This document shows, in pieces, positions 28,601 through 38,900 of a stretch of DNA of 64,000 bases. Source of the stretch: Verrucomicrobiota bacterium (GTDB lineage Bacteria > Verrucomicrobiota > Verrucomicrobiia > Limisphaerales > UBA11320); assembly GCA_016199985.1 (NCBI GenBank), contig JACQFQ010000005.1, positions 1 through 64,000 of the forward strand, in the 5' to 3' direction. Position 1 is the first letter of the stretch, and every line of letters begins with the position of its first letter. The position numbers were made by a program, and so were the translations under genes. The notes under the pieces are model-generated. The model was not told the DNA's origin, searched no databases, and saw nothing but the letters and a program-made list of their open reading frames with translations.

Positions 28601-31600
28601 TCACTGTCCAATCACGCGGAAGTAAGCCTCGCCGCCGGCCACGTCGATGGCGGCCGACGTCGCCGCGACGCCGGTCTGAACATCCTTCCACGCGCCTGTG
28701 ATGGTGGACTTGCTTTGAACCGTGTAGGGGCCCTGCCCGCCATTCCAACTCAGCGTGGCCTTGCCTTTGCTAATGGGAATCTGCTGGGACAGATGAATCC
28801 CGGCGCCACCGACAGGCGCGGTGGGATCGTCCTTGGGATCAGGGTGCGCGATCACCGTGTAGAGATTCGACAGCGCGAGGGAATCCGCGTCGCCCTCCGG
28901 ATCGTTGGCGAGGTTCACCTGGCCCTTCGCGGCGATGAGGATCTGCTTTGTGGTGATCGCCACGCTGGGATTGCTCGTGGTGGCGTCCTTGCCATTGTGG
29001 TTCACAAAGGCAAAGAAGCTCGGGGTGAGGGCCTCAATCGACCTGGAGCACGCGTCGAAGCGCATGACGCGGGCCACGACCTGGTTGGCCGCGAAGCCCG
29101 GAGGCTTGTCCATGAAAGCGACGACGATGCGATCGAGCGCGTCGACGGCGACGACCGTTCGGTCAGTCGGACCGTTGCGAGTGTCCACGCGAGCCTGAGC
29201 GACGAACGACTGGTCGCGCGAGTCGAAGACCGCCACGCGGACGGCCGGCTCCACATTCCCCGCCGGTGTCACCAGCGGAGCGCCGCCCGCCAGATAGACG
29301 TAGGGGCTGTTGATGTGTCCGGCGATGCGTGTGCCATCGCCGCGGCCCCGGTCGAACGCGACGCCTGAGGATGTGTTGCCATCCACCTGCCCCTTCAACT
29401 CGCCCGCATTGTTGTAGAAGTAAATGACGCCCGAGGCGCGAATGGCGAAGCCGCCCTTATAGGCCGCGAGGTTGGACCAATAGTCGCCCGCGGCGACAAC
29501 CGTGGTTTCCCTCACGATGGATCCATCGGGCCCCACGATCACGAACACCGCTTGATTGGCGTTGCCCCGGACCTTGGAGCGATCCTCCAAGGACACGACA
29601 AAGTTGCCATCGTCAAGGCCCAGGAGATCACCGCCGAATCGGGTGCTCTGATTGCTGCCCGCCACGCCGTCGGTCAATCGTCCATTCGCCGCGTCGATGG
29701 CCTTGGACTTCATGGTCTGGGTCAGGGCGCCGGGATCGATCGAGTAGGTTTGAACCGTGCCGTAGCGGCCGTTGGAAAGACGATCGAAGCCCAGGTCCCA
29801 TCGTCCGTCGGACTTGAAAGGATCGCGCAGATGCGGGGAGGCCTCCGCGCCGGCGATGATATTCACCGCTCCAGGCCGGGGGTCGCCGGCGATGCGCTGC
29901 GGGTTGCCGTCCTGTCGCGACGCGTTGATGCCGCCGCGGAAAGCAACGCCGTCATCGCCGAAGAAGTGGTCCCCTTCCTTCGCGGGACCTCCGTCGACAG
30001 GCTGCATGACGAAGGCCAATCGCTGCTCGGACGTCGATCCTTCCGCGAATGTGTTCACTCCCACAAGGAAGGTGCTCGTTCCCAGCAGGCCCACATAGGG
30101 CTCCCAGGTGGCCAGGTTCGCCGGCGCGCCGGGCGGATTGAATATGATCTTGTCGGGAACAATGTGACTCATTCCCGCCGCCGCCACCGATACGGGCGTC
30201 GTGAGGTTCGCGGGCGTCGTGGGATCCTCCGTAGGCGCCGGGTGATTCACCACGGCGTAGACCGTCGACAGCGGGCGGGAATCCGGTCCCGCGGCGGTCT
30301 CGTTGTGCAGATTCACCGACCCCTTCGCGGCGAAAAGAATCTGCATCGTCGTCATGGCGATGCTGGGGTTCGACGTGGTGAAGTCGACGCCGTGATTCAG
30401 GAACGGGAAGAAGCAATCACCGAGCGGGGTGATTTCTCCCGAGCAAGGATCCAGTTGCAGAACGCGAGCGACCACCTGCTTCTTTCCGAGGCCTTGCGGG
30501 ACGGATTCGAAGGCAACAGTGACGCGGTCGGCGGCGTCCGACGCCACCACCGTGCGATCCGAGGATCCGGGAAAATTGTCGACCTTGGCGCGTCCCACAT
30601 AGGATTGATCGCGCGAGTCGAACGCCGCGACGTAAACGCCCGGGACCTTGTTCCCCTCGGAGTCGAGCGTGCTGGCCAATCCCGCAAGATAGACGTAGGG
30701 CGAATTGACGTGGCCGCCGATGCGTGTGCCGTCCCCGCGACCCCGATCGAAGGAGACGCCTGACGGCACATTGCCGTCGACCTGCCCCTTGAGTTCGCCC
30801 GAGTTGTCATAGAAATAAATGACGCCCGAGGCGCGAATGGCGAAGCCGCCCTTATAGGCCGCAAGGTTGGACCAATAGTCGCCCGCGGCGACAACGGTGG
30901 TTTCCCTCACGATGGATCCATCCGGCCCCACGATCACGAACACCGCCTGATTGGCGCTGCCGCGGACCTTCGAACGATCTTCGACGGACACAACGAAGTT
31001 GCCGTTGTCGAGACCCAGGATATCGCCGCCGAACCGCGTGCTCTGGTTGCTCCCGGCGACGCCGTCGGTGAGGCGGCCGTTGGCCGCGTCGAACGCCTTC
31101 GACAAGGCCGTCTGCGCTAGAGTCGCGGGATCGATCGCGTAGGTTTGCACTGTGCCGTAGCGGCCATTGGAAAGACGGTCGAAGCCCAGGCTCCAGCGAT
31201 CGTCCGAATCAAATCCTGGCGTCAGGTGAGGCGAGGCTTCTGCGCCCGCGATGAGATTCGTCGCGCCTGGCCGTGGATCGCCCGCGATGCGCTGCGGATT
31301 GCCGTCCTGGCGGGAGGCGTTGATCGGGCCGCGATAGGGCGCGCCGTCGTCGGTGAAAAAGTGATCGCCGACCGTGTAGGCGCCGCCCGCCGCGGGCTGC
31401 ATCACGAACGCGAAACGCTGCTGCGCGATGGATCCCTCGGAGAACGTGTTCGCGCCGACGAGGAAGACGCTCGTGCCCATGACGCCAACATAGGGTTCCC
31501 ATGTGGCGAGGTTCCCGGGGTTGGACGGGTCGTTGAAGATGACGGTGTCCTGAACGGAGTAGGTCATATGGCTTTCTACAACGCCCAGCGGGATATCGCC

Positions 31601-31738
31601 GTCCGCGGCCCTCAGAAGCTGAGGACTAAGCGAAACGGCCATGGCGACGCCGGCACAGGTGAGCGGAGCTGCCCAGGGCGGAAGAGCGAGGCGGAGGGCC
31701 CGCGACCGTCGGGTGCTTGAGGAGAGACTCAGTTGCAT
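28601..31738 (-). CDS. Large secreted protein made of two tandem ~465-aa repeats
   Basis: The 1045-aa protein starts with a basic signal peptide (TRRSRALRLALPPWAAPLTCAGVAMAV). Two copies of a roughly 460-residue unit follow, about residues 55-515 and 521-985, related by an exact offset of 465 residues. Stretches such as ATWEPYVG, INASRQDGNPQRIAGDPRPGA, LSNGRYGTVQTY and FVIVGPDGSIVRETTVVAAG occur in both. The unit looks like a beta-propeller; I cannot name its family. The last 60 residues (YTVQSKSTITGAWKDVQTG ... AYFRVIGQ) match a C-terminal domain seen on many secreted Verrucomicrobial proteins. The gene is monocistronic, with a dyad upstream and a strong hairpin downstream. Confidence 0.85.
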   Translation of the reverse strand: MQLSLSSSTRRSRALRLALPPWAAPLTCAGVAMAVSLSPQLLRAADGDIPLGVVESHMTYSVQDTVIFNDPSNPGNLATWEPYVGVMGTSVFLVGANTFSEGSIAQQRFAFVMQPAAGGAYTVGDHFFTDDGAPYRGPINASRQDGNPQRIAGDPRPGATNLIAGAEASPHLTPGFDSDDRWSLGFDRLSNGRYGTVQTYAIDPATLAQTALSKAFDAANGRLTDGVAGSNQSTRFGGDILGLDNGNFVVSVEDRSKVRGSANQAVFVIVGPDGSIVRETTVVAAGDYWSNLAAYKGGFAIRASGVIYFYDNSGELKGQVDGNVPSGVSFDRGRGDGTRIGGHVNSPYVYLAGLASTLDSEGNKVPGVYVAAFDSRDQSYVGRAKVDNFPGSSDRTVVASDAADRVTVAFESVPQGLGKKQVVARVLQLDPCSGEITPLGDCFFPFLNHGVDFTTSNPSIAMTTMQILFAAKGSVNLHNETAAGPDSRPLSTVYAVVNHPAPTEDPTTPANLTTPVSVAAAGMSHIVPDKIIFNPPGAPANLATWEPYVGLLGTSTFLVGVNTFAEGSTSEQRLAFVMQPVDGGPAKEGDHFFGDDGVAFRGGINASRQDGNPQRIAGDPRPGAVNIIAGAEASPHLRDPFKSDGRWDLGFDRLSNGRYGTVQTYSIDPGALTQTMKSKAIDAANGRLTDGVAGSNQSTRFGGDLLGLDDGNFVVSLEDRSKVRGNANQAVFVIVGPDGSIVRETTVVAAGDYWSNLAAYKGGFAIRASGVIYFYNNAGELKGQVDGNTSSGVAFDRGRGDGTRIAGHINSPYVYLAGGAPLVTPAGNVEPAVRVAVFDSRDQSFVAQARVDTRNGPTDRTVVAVDALDRIVVAFMDKPPGFAANQVVARVMRFDACSRSIEALTPSFFAFVNHNGKDATTSNPSVAITTKQILIAAKGQVNLANDPEGDADSLALSNLYTVIAHPDPKDDPTAPVGGAGIHLSQQIPISKGKATLSWNGGQGPYTVQSKSTITGAWKDVQTGVAATSAAIDVAGGEAYFRVIGQ
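28784..31573 (-). repeat. Internal tandem duplication, period 1395 bp
   Basis: The two halves of the coding region repeat with a 1395-base period. For example, the string ending cgaagccgcccttat ends at 29460 in one copy and at 30855 in the other. Identity is near complete over the central 300-400 bases (roughly 29430-29560 against 30825-30955) and lower at the edges, suggesting either recent duplication or gene conversion in the middle. Boundaries given are approximate. Confidence 0.8.
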
Positions 31739-31771
31739 AACTTCGGTGAGTAGGGTTGGTTGTTGATTTCC

Positions 31772-31797
31772 AATTGAGGATCATCAGATCCTTAATT
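31772..31797. promoter_or_regulatory. Dyad upstream of the tandem-repeat gene, in a gene-free stretch
   Basis: AATTG-AGGATC-ATCA-GATCCT-TAATT forms an inverted repeat of two 11-base arms with one mismatch, 34 bases before the start of the 1045-aa gene. It fits an operator or promoter-proximal site. The rest of the 338-base stretch 31739-32076 shows no gene and no further structure that I can support. Confidence 0.35.
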
Positions 31798-32076
31798 CAC
31801 GTCATTCCGCTCACAACAGGGAACTCACGACCCTGGGACGCATGTTCGATTCAACTCGCAAAACGACATGGGAGAGCTGGGCCCGGAGGGTTCATCAGAG
31901 CACCCGTGTAGGTGGAATAGGTACGGCATAGAGAGAACACCGCGGATTTTCAACTCCAAACTGCCCCGGGAGCCACGGTCGGCCGAATTGCGGTGGACCC
32001 TGGGTGGAGCGGCGGTGAAGGTCGGTTGGATCGTGCGCGACGCCGGAACTCCCGCGAGAATCCCGACCTTCCCCGC

Positions 32077-32988
32077 TTATCGCTTCCGCGGATCGTTCTT
32101 GAAACGGAACGCGGGCTTGCCCGTCAGATCAGTGCTCACGAAGGACGGACACCAATGGGCTTCGACATGCCCGATGACCAGGTCTGTGCCGTCATAGTGA
32201 GAGACGCCAGGGGGACGCTCCGGATTGTACATCGTGTCGGTCATGTCGCGCATCAACGCTACCCGCTTCCCAAGCTTCACCATCTGTCGAATCGCGAAGG
32301 GACGCCCCAGAACGCACATGTTCAAATGCACGCCGCACAGGATCACATTCTGAATGCCGCGCTGCGTCAAAAGATTCCAGGTCTCCTGGCCATTGTCGGT
32401 GATCGCGTCGGAGCCGGAGATCTCGATGCTCGCAATCTCGCGCGTCCACGCTTCACGGATGGCGCATTTCTTCGGAACGCAATCGCATCCCATGTCCGAG
32501 TCGTCGATGGGCAGGACTGCCTCGCGCTTCGGATCGGTCCAGCACCAGGCCGTCCCCCAGCGCTCCGACGTCGCGAGCGGAATCGGCGCGGGGCTGTAGG
32601 GCGCCTCCTGGGCGCGCCGCCGCTGCGGCGTGTTCGCGTAGAATCCCGTGCAAGTGCTCGGCGCATGGATGATGAACACCCCCTTCTGCCGGGCGATGTT
32701 CACGGTCTCATTCAAGGGCCCCGCCAACTCCGCCACGCGCTGGGAGGCCGACCGGCACCAGTGATCGTCCCACATGTCGCAGATGATGAGCGCGGTTTTG
32801 GCGGGATCCCACGACTCCAAGGTCTCCGTCGCCCTTGAATGCGCGCGCGTCGCCGAGGCCGGGCGGGATCGCAGCGTCAGCTTGAGGGCCTTTTCGGCGC
32901 TGTCCAATCGAGGCACGGCGCAAAGACTGAGACAGATGACGGAAGCGAGCAAGAACGCGAACTGGGAACGCGGGCGCGGTGTGATCAT
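32077..32988 (-). CDS. Exported isochorismatase-family cysteine hydrolase
   Basis: From the ATG at 32988 the protein is 303 aa with a signal peptide (FAFLLASVICLSLCAV). The isochorismatase-like fold is indicated by TALIICDMWDDHWC, which carries the catalytic Asp, and by the nucleophile region VILCGVHLNMCVLGRPF. This GVHxNMCVLGR form belongs to a PVC-type subfamily with a long insert (WCWTDPKREAVLPIDDSDMGCD) before the active site. The Lys of the usual Asp-Lys-Cys triad is not obvious by eye. Export is unusual for the superfamily, which is mostly cytoplasmic. The substrate is unknown. Its stop side faces the promoter region of the tandem-repeat gene. Confidence 0.82.
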   Translation of the reverse strand: MITPRPRSQFAFLLASVICLSLCAVPRLDSAEKALKLTLRSRPASATRAHSRATETLESWDPAKTALIICDMWDDHWCRSASQRVAELAGPLNETVNIARQKGVFIIHAPSTCTGFYANTPQRRRAQEAPYSPAPIPLATSERWGTAWCWTDPKREAVLPIDDSDMGCDCVPKKCAIREAWTREIASIEISGSDAITDNGQETWNLLTQRGIQNVILCGVHLNMCVLGRPFAIRQMVKLGKRVALMRDMTDTMYNPERPPGVSHYDGTDLVIGHVEAHWCPSFVSTDLTGKPAFRFKNDPRKR

Positions 32989-33037
32989 CGGGTTCTTATG
33001 GCCGCGCCAGCGACGAATTGCCAGAGACAAAAACCCT

Positions 33038-33841
33038 TCACTCGAGCGGAATCATCTCCCGACGGCGCGCGGTGAACCGGCAGGTCTCGCGGTAGCCGGC
33101 GGCCAGAGCGAGAGCCCGGGCAGCCGCGAAATCCGCGCCCACCTCGCCTGGCGCGTGGGCGTCCGAGCCGAACGTGATCGGCACTCCCTTCTGAAAGGCC
33201 ATTGTCGCCAACTGCGGGCAGGGATAGATCTCCTTGCAATCCTTGCGGAGCCCGGCGGTGTTCAGCTCCATCGCGACATCGGCGCGCTTCGCCGCGTCCA
33301 GAAACCGCTCGAAGAGCGGCGCGCAGTCCTGCTTCGGCACGAAGCAGAACTTCTTCGGCAGATCGGCGTGGCCCATGATGTCGAACAGACCAGAGGACGC
33401 GGCCATCGTCAGGCGGTCAAAGTAAGCCGACCAGACTTCCCACGGGTCGCGCCTTTTCCATTCGGAGAGCTTTTTCGGATTGTCGATGTCCCAGGACTCG
33501 GAGATGTAGTGCACGGAGCCAATGAGATAGTCCCACGGATGGCGCCCGGTGAGCTCGCGGATCCAGGCCTCGTGTCCGGGGAGGTAGTCCACCTCGAGCG
33601 CCGTCTTGATTCGGAGCTGGGGAAACTCGCGCCGGGCGCGCTCGACGGAGGCAATATACTTGTCGAGATCGCCGATCAGCATTCTCCAGTCGTCGAAGTC
33701 ATCGCGGGCCATGGGGCTATGCTCGGAGAATCCGATCTCATCCAATCCCACGGCCACGGCGTGGGCGGCCAGGTCGACGGGGTCGCCCACCGCGTGCCAG
33801 CACAGCGGCGTGTGCATGTGATAATCTGCAGGCCAGCGCAT
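33038..33841 (-). CDS. hisK: PHP-family histidinol-phosphatase
   Basis: The 267-aa protein has the metal-binding motifs of the PHP fold: DYHMHTPLCWHA at the N-terminus, GFSEHSP near residue 40, TALEVDY (Glu), IGSVHY, IMGHADLPKKF and the C-terminal FGSDAHAPGEVG. These match the HisK/HisJ family, which removes phosphate from histidinol phosphate in histidine synthesis. No other his gene is nearby. It lies 49 bases upstream of the isochorismatase-like gene on the same strand, so cotranscription is possible. Some PHP proteins of this group act on other phosphoesters. Confidence 0.85.
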   Translation of the reverse strand: MRWPADYHMHTPLCWHAVGDPVDLAAHAVAVGLDEIGFSEHSPMARDDFDDWRMLIGDLDKYIASVERARREFPQLRIKTALEVDYLPGHEAWIRELTGRHPWDYLIGSVHYISESWDIDNPKKLSEWKRRDPWEVWSAYFDRLTMAASSGLFDIMGHADLPKKFCFVPKQDCAPLFERFLDAAKRADVAMELNTAGLRKDCKEIYPCPQLATMAFQKGVPITFGSDAHAPGEVGADFAAARALALAAGYRETCRFTARRREMIPLE

Positions 33842-34109
33842 AAAGCCTAGACTGTGCCCAGCCTCGGCCCAACGGGCAAGCCGGCTGTTTGGACGAGGCG
33901 GGAGCTGGAAGTCCGAGGAGCGGGAAGGGGCGGGCTGTCAGCCCTCACTGACACTGAGTGTTGGATCTGATTCCTCGGGCTTCTCCATGGACTGCTATGG
34001 GGCCGGGGCGTTGCCCCTCTCGGCAGCAGTCCCGACACGCGCCGCCCGCAGGTCGCCCTCTCCATTTTCGCCTCGCCTGAGGGGCTTCCGCTTGGCATGG
34101 TGCGGTCCT

Positions 34110-35057
34110 ATGATGTTCGTGATTCGCAAACGCTCACACCCACTCCTCGAATGCCGCTGGACCCGGCCGCTGAGACTCCTGGCATTGAGGATTGTCCTCC
34201 TCGTGCCGTTTGCCATCGCCCCCGTTTCCACGGTTCAAGCCGCCCCTCCGAAGTTCACGCTCAACCTGGACACCAATGTCTCCGTGGCTCACATCGCTAT
34301 TGACGCGCTCGGCAAGAACGACACCCAGGACGCCAAGCTCATGGGCAGCTTTGTGGTGGGCGTGGACGCACTTCCCTCGCCGACCATGGCGGGCGTTGGC
34401 GACTTTCGTCTGCAAACCATCGGAACGGTCAACTTCAAGCTGGACCTGGGCGGCCTGGGGAGCGCGACAGCGACCTGTCCCAAATTCGTCCTCAAAGCCC
34501 ATCTCCCGCCCCCCTCCCCTCCCCTCCTTCCCCTGGCGTCGGGCGACTTCACTCAGCTCCTCGTCCCCTACGGGACGGAAGGCAACGCTAGCTACAAAGT
34601 CAGCGGAACCACCTGCAACTTCCTGGTGATCTCCGGCCGTAAATGCGCCGACGCAGTCGACTTCACGCAGGCGCCGCCTGGAGAGCTTGAGGAGCTCGAC
34701 GGCCATCTGGACATCGCCGACAACAAGCTCCGGGTCGAGATCAGCGGATTCTTTAGCCTGCTGCTGGATCCCACGAACCCGGATCTGGGCACCGTGAGCG
34801 GCACCGTGGATGCTGTGGGAACCGTGGACCTTCCTCCTGCTGAGCAGAAGGTGAAGCTGGAGGCGGTGGCGTCCACGGCGGGGCGTGTCAAGCTCCGGTG
34901 GCCGAAGGCCGCCGCGGCGGGCGTGCTGTTCCAGACCGACACGGTCGGCCCCAAGGCCAACTGGGTCAAAACCCCCGGTGTCCCGAACCCCTCCGGCGAC
35001 TTCGTCGAAGTGGAAGTCCTTGCCGACGGGCAGGGACGCTTCTTCAGCCTCCGTTGA
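34110..35057 (+). CDS. Hypothetical exported protein with Verrucomicrobial C-terminal domain
   Basis: The 315-aa product from the ATG at 34110 has a long basic n-region and a hydrophobic core (LLALRIVLLVPFAIAPVSTVQAA) that form a signal peptide. The mature protein has beta-rich segments and a Pro-rich loop (PPPSPPLLPL) near residue 130. Two cysteine-containing segments (TCPKF, TCNFLVISGRKC) are present. The C-terminal 60 residues end in GQGRFFSLR and resemble the short domain that closes many secreted proteins in this phylum. I do not recognise the main domain. The ECF sigma gene begins 47 bases later. Confidence 0.6.
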   Translation: MMFVIRKRSHPLLECRWTRPLRLLALRIVLLVPFAIAPVSTVQAAPPKFTLNLDTNVSVAHIAIDALGKNDTQDAKLMGSFVVGVDALPSPTMAGVGDFRLQTIGTVNFKLDLGGLGSATATCPKFVLKAHLPPPSPPLLPLASGDFTQLLVPYGTEGNASYKVSGTTCNFLVISGRKCADAVDFTQAPPGELEELDGHLDIADNKLRVEISGFFSLLLDPTNPDLGTVSGTVDAVGTVDLPPAEQKVKLEAVASTAGRVKLRWPKAAAAGVLFQTDTVGPKANWVKTPGVPNPSGDFVEVEVLADGQGRFFSLR

Positions 35058-35104
35058 AAGTTTATTATACAAAAGCCCCGAGCGTCGGTGTCGATGGGTT
35101 GGAC

Positions 35105-35662
35105 ATGGGATCCGAGCCGCTTGGGAACCAGAATTGGCGCGAAACGCTCTATCAGGAGAAGGCCGCCGGGCTCGTGCTGTACGGGCGGGCGCTGGGGCTG
35201 AGCCACTCGGAGGCCGAGGATGTTCTTCAGGAAACCTTCATGGCCCTGATGAAGCTGGATGAGCCTCCGGACGAGCCCGCGAACTACTGCGTTCGAGCGT
35301 TTCGGAACCGGGCGATGAACCATCATCGAAGCCTCTGGCGCCGTGTGGCGCGGGAGTTCGAGTTCCATCGGTGGTTCGATCCCCGGAGCGACGAGACGCC
35401 CCAGGAGCGCGCGGCGATGCGCTGTCTGGAGGATCTGCCGCGAGACCAGCGCGAGGTCATCGTTCTCAAGGTGTGGCAGCAGCGCACCTTCGAGGAGATC
35501 GGACGCCTCCTGGACCTCAGTCCCAACACCGTGGCGGGCAGGTATCGCTACGGCTTGCAAAAACTGCGTGCCTGCATGCGAGAAGAATATGACGAACGAT
35601 TCGAATCCAGTGGAGGCGATGTTGGCGTCCTGGGCGCCGCGGAAGCCATCCCCGAAAGTTAA
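35105..35662 (+). CDS. ECF-type RNA polymerase sigma factor
   Basis: The 185-aa protein has the two-domain layout of group 4 sigma factors. Region 2 is LVLYGRALGLSHSEAEDVLQETFMAL and region 4 is LPRDQREVIVLKVWQQRTFEEIGRLLDLSPNTVAGRYRYGLQKLR, with a clear helix-turn-helix. It would direct polymerase to a specific promoter set. The ATG at 35105 is preferred because it places region 2 at the expected distance. The last 74 bases overlap, in another frame, with a small membrane protein gene, the usual location for an anti-sigma factor. Confidence 0.92.
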   Translation: MGSEPLGNQNWRETLYQEKAAGLVLYGRALGLSHSEAEDVLQETFMALMKLDEPPDEPANYCVRAFRNRAMNHHRSLWRRVAREFEFHRWFDPRSDETPQERAAMRCLEDLPRDQREVIVLKVWQQRTFEEIGRLLDLSPNTVAGRYRYGLQKLRACMREEYDERFESSGGDVGVLGAAEAIPES

Positions 35663-35984
35663 GGACCGCCTTTTCGGATCCAAGTCCGCGACGCGCCCGG
35701 CCGAGGCGCCGGCGTCGACCCGCGACTTCCGCTGGCAGTGGCTGGCTCCGGCCACTGCGGCCCTGATGATGGCTGCCGCGACCCTGGGATACAACCCCGC
35801 CAGCCTGGTGGACGACAACCTGACGTCGATGGCCCTCAGCCAGCCCGCGTTCGCCTCCTATCTCACGCCGCACAGCCCGCACAATACGCTGGTCCTGAAC
35901 GAATCAAGTTTTGCATCGACAAGCCCTTCCCCGTCCCCTTCAACTCTGCCCTCCTTCTGGGAAACCAACACAGCTAGGCATTAA
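35589..35984 (+). CDS. Small membrane protein overlapping the sigma gene, putative anti-sigma-like
   Basis: The 131-aa product has a soluble N-terminus of about 45 residues, a single membrane helix (WLAPATAALMMAAATLGY) and a Ser/Pro-rich outer tail. The arrangement of a short cytoplasmic domain plus one helix directly after an ECF sigma gene is that of an anti-sigma factor. No zinc-binding ZAS motif (HxxxCxxC) is visible. Its start overlaps the sigma gene by 74 bases in a shifted frame and it stops 4 bases before the next gene, so coupling is likely. The anti-sigma role is an inference from position only. Confidence 0.6.
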   Translation: MTNDSNPVEAMLASWAPRKPSPKVKDRLFGSKSATRPAEAPASTRDFRWQWLAPATAALMMAAATLGYNPASLVDDNLTSMALSQPAFASYLTPHSPHNTLVLNESSFASTSPSPSPSTLPSFWETNTARH

Positions 35985-35988
35985 GCCA

Positions 35989-38900
35989 ATGAGCCAAAAG
36001 AATCCGAAACCTTCCCCGGCCGGGAAGCCTGCGGCCGCGCCACGCCCTGCGGCGTCCAAGCCACAAACCACTCCGACTCCCCCGCCACCCGCCGCGCCCC
36101 TGGGCGCGCTCCCGCCGCTCTTCCGGTGGGTCGACTGGCTGGGCTTCGCCATTACGTTCCTGATTTCGATGTTCGGGTACTGGTGGACGCTGGCCCCGGA
36201 TCTCACGTTGCAGGACTCGGGCGAGCTGGCCGTGGCTTCGATGTACGCCGGAGTTCCGCACCCGCCGGGCTACCCCGTTTGGACGCTCTACACTTGGCTG
36301 TTCACGCTGCTCCCCATCAGCAACATCGCCTACCGCGTGGCGCTCTCCTCGGCCGTGGCCGGCGCGGTGTCCTGCGGGCTTATCGCGATGATGATCTCGC
36401 GCGGCAGCAGCATGCTTCTCGAGGGCATCAGCCTTTTCAAGACCATGGACCGCAAGGCGGAGAACGCCTTCTGCGTCGTCGCGAGCGTGGTCGGAGGCCT
36501 CTTGATGGCGTTCAACGGATTCATGTGGAGCCAGGCCACGATCGTTGAAGTCTACACGCTGAGCGTGCTGTCGCTGACCTTCGTATTGATCTGCGTGATG
36601 AAGTGGCTGCACACGCCTGTGCGCCTGAGGTATCTCTACCTCGCTTTCTTCTGGTTCGGGATTTGTTTCAACAACCATCAGTCGCTTCTCGTCATCGCCA
36701 TGGCGCTGGAGATCGCGGTGATCGCCGCGGCGCCGCGGATCGGAAGGGAGCTGCTCTTCTGGAATGTAGTGATCTTCCTCGGAGGCCTGCTGCTCGCCTT
36801 CAAGGATTACATCCCCACGCTGAAGGAAAATCCTCCCGTGCTGATCATCTTCTGCCTGGTCGGGCTCGCGTCCATGGTGGGGTGGGTGATTCTCGCTTAC
36901 ACGACAAAGAAACCGGCCATCGAGGTGGTGCGAGACGTGACGCTGGTGGCGCTGCTGGCCTGCGCGGGGTTGATCATCGGCGATATCACAAGCTACACCG
37001 ATCTCTTCGACGGAAAGCGCGCGGCGTTCGTTCTCACCTGCGTGGGCTTTCTTGTGGCCGTTGCCGGCTTCTGCTGCCTGACTTTCTTCCCCAGGCTCTT
37101 CGAGCAGCCACCGCTGGGCAGGGAATGGTGGAACGCTCTCGCCTGCGGACTGTCCTGGGCGATCGGATGCTCCTTCTACATCTATATGCCCCTCGCGGGC
37201 ATGAGCAATCCCCCGCTGAACTGGGGATACCCGCGAACCGTCGCGGGGTTCATCCACGCGTTCACGCGCGGACAGTATGAGCGCATCCATCCGACGACCG
37301 ACTCGAGCCTCCTGCTGAAACAGTTCGACTACACGATCATCGGCGGCACGATCGCGGAGTACAGCCTGCTCTGCATGGTCTTCGGCTTGGTTCTGGCGCT
37401 GTGGTGGGTCTGGCGGCGGGCCTGGACCCGGGAGGCGAAGTTCGGGCTGATCGCCGCCTACGTCGCCGGGCTGTTCCTCATGATGTTCCTGCTGCACGCC
37501 GAAACCGTGGCCTGGATCGAAGGACACCGCATGGGGGCCGTGTGGCTGCTGCTGCTGAGCAGCGTTTACGTCTGCATGCTCCCCTTGTTCGCGATCTGCG
37601 TGAACCCGACCTTCCTTTTTTGGAAGGAAATGCAGCGACGCGAGCGCGCCTGGATGGCGACGATCACCTCGATGTACATTTTCCTCGGGCCCTTCCTGAT
37701 GGTTCTCCTCAACCCCGCGCCCGACCGACAGGCCCAGGAGCTCAACAAGGTGTTCTTCACCGCGTCGCACGTTCTGATCACGATGGGCATCGGCTACGGC
37801 GTCGCGATGCTGTTGGCCGTCGTCAAGCAGTGGTATGAGGAAGTGCGGCTCCCCTTGGCGATCGGCCTGGGCTTCCTGACCGTGGCCGCTGTGTTCGGCC
37901 TGAAGGAAGCGCTGGCCACAAGCAAATACGGCCTCCACTACTTCACCGCGATCTACGCGCTCGGCCTCGGCGGCGCCGCCCTGGCGCTGGTGGCCTTGAA
38001 CGCGACGCGGGCGCCGCTGCGGGCGTTGATGATCATCCTGCTCCTCTCGCCCGGCTACTCCGTGCTCTCGCACTGGGAGAACAATGAGCAGCGCGGGCAC
38101 CTCTTCGGCTATTGGTTCGGGCACGACATGTTCACCCCGCCCTTCAAAGGCAAGGACAACAAGCCGCTCTATCCCGAGATGGCCAAGCACGCGGTGCTCT
38201 ACGGAGGAACGGATCCGGGCCGGTTCAACCCGACCTACATGATCTTCTGCGAAAGCTTCATCCCGAAGGACAAGCGGCGGGATCCGGATTTCGACCGGCG
38301 CGATGTCTATCTGATCACCCAGAACGCGCTCGCAGACGGCACGTATCTTCAATACATCCGCGGGCACTACAACCGCAGCGCGCAGATCGACCCGCCTTTC
38401 TTCACCGAGCTCCTCCGTGGCAACACCGAGCTCGCCCGGAACACGACGACGAACTGGATCGCCCGTCTCGCCACGCCCGTGGACACGTTCTTCCTGAAAG
38501 TGGGCGACAACATAGAGAAGCAGCGCCGCGCCGGCAGCTCCTTCTTCGAACCGACGCACTTCATCGACGCCAAGGCCCTGGCGGCGAAGCTGAAGGCCGG
38601 CGTCGACCCGGTGTCGAAGCATGTGTTCAGCGCCCTGTCCAAGGAAACCCAGGACGCCATCGGCCTCGCGCCCGAAAGCGCCAACGCGCGCTCGTTGCTC
38701 AGCCGGGATCTCAACCGACTGCTCGAGGCGGGGCCGCTCTTCGAGACAAACCGGTTCGCCGGCGTAGCGCTTTCCCAGCACGTCCAATGGTTCGTGGAGG
38801 AGAATCCGCAGAGCCACACGCGGATCCGGCTGAACCGCCTTCTCCTGGAGGAGGCCTATCCGAAGGAGATCAGCAAGAGCCCGGGCGGCGTCTATCCGGA

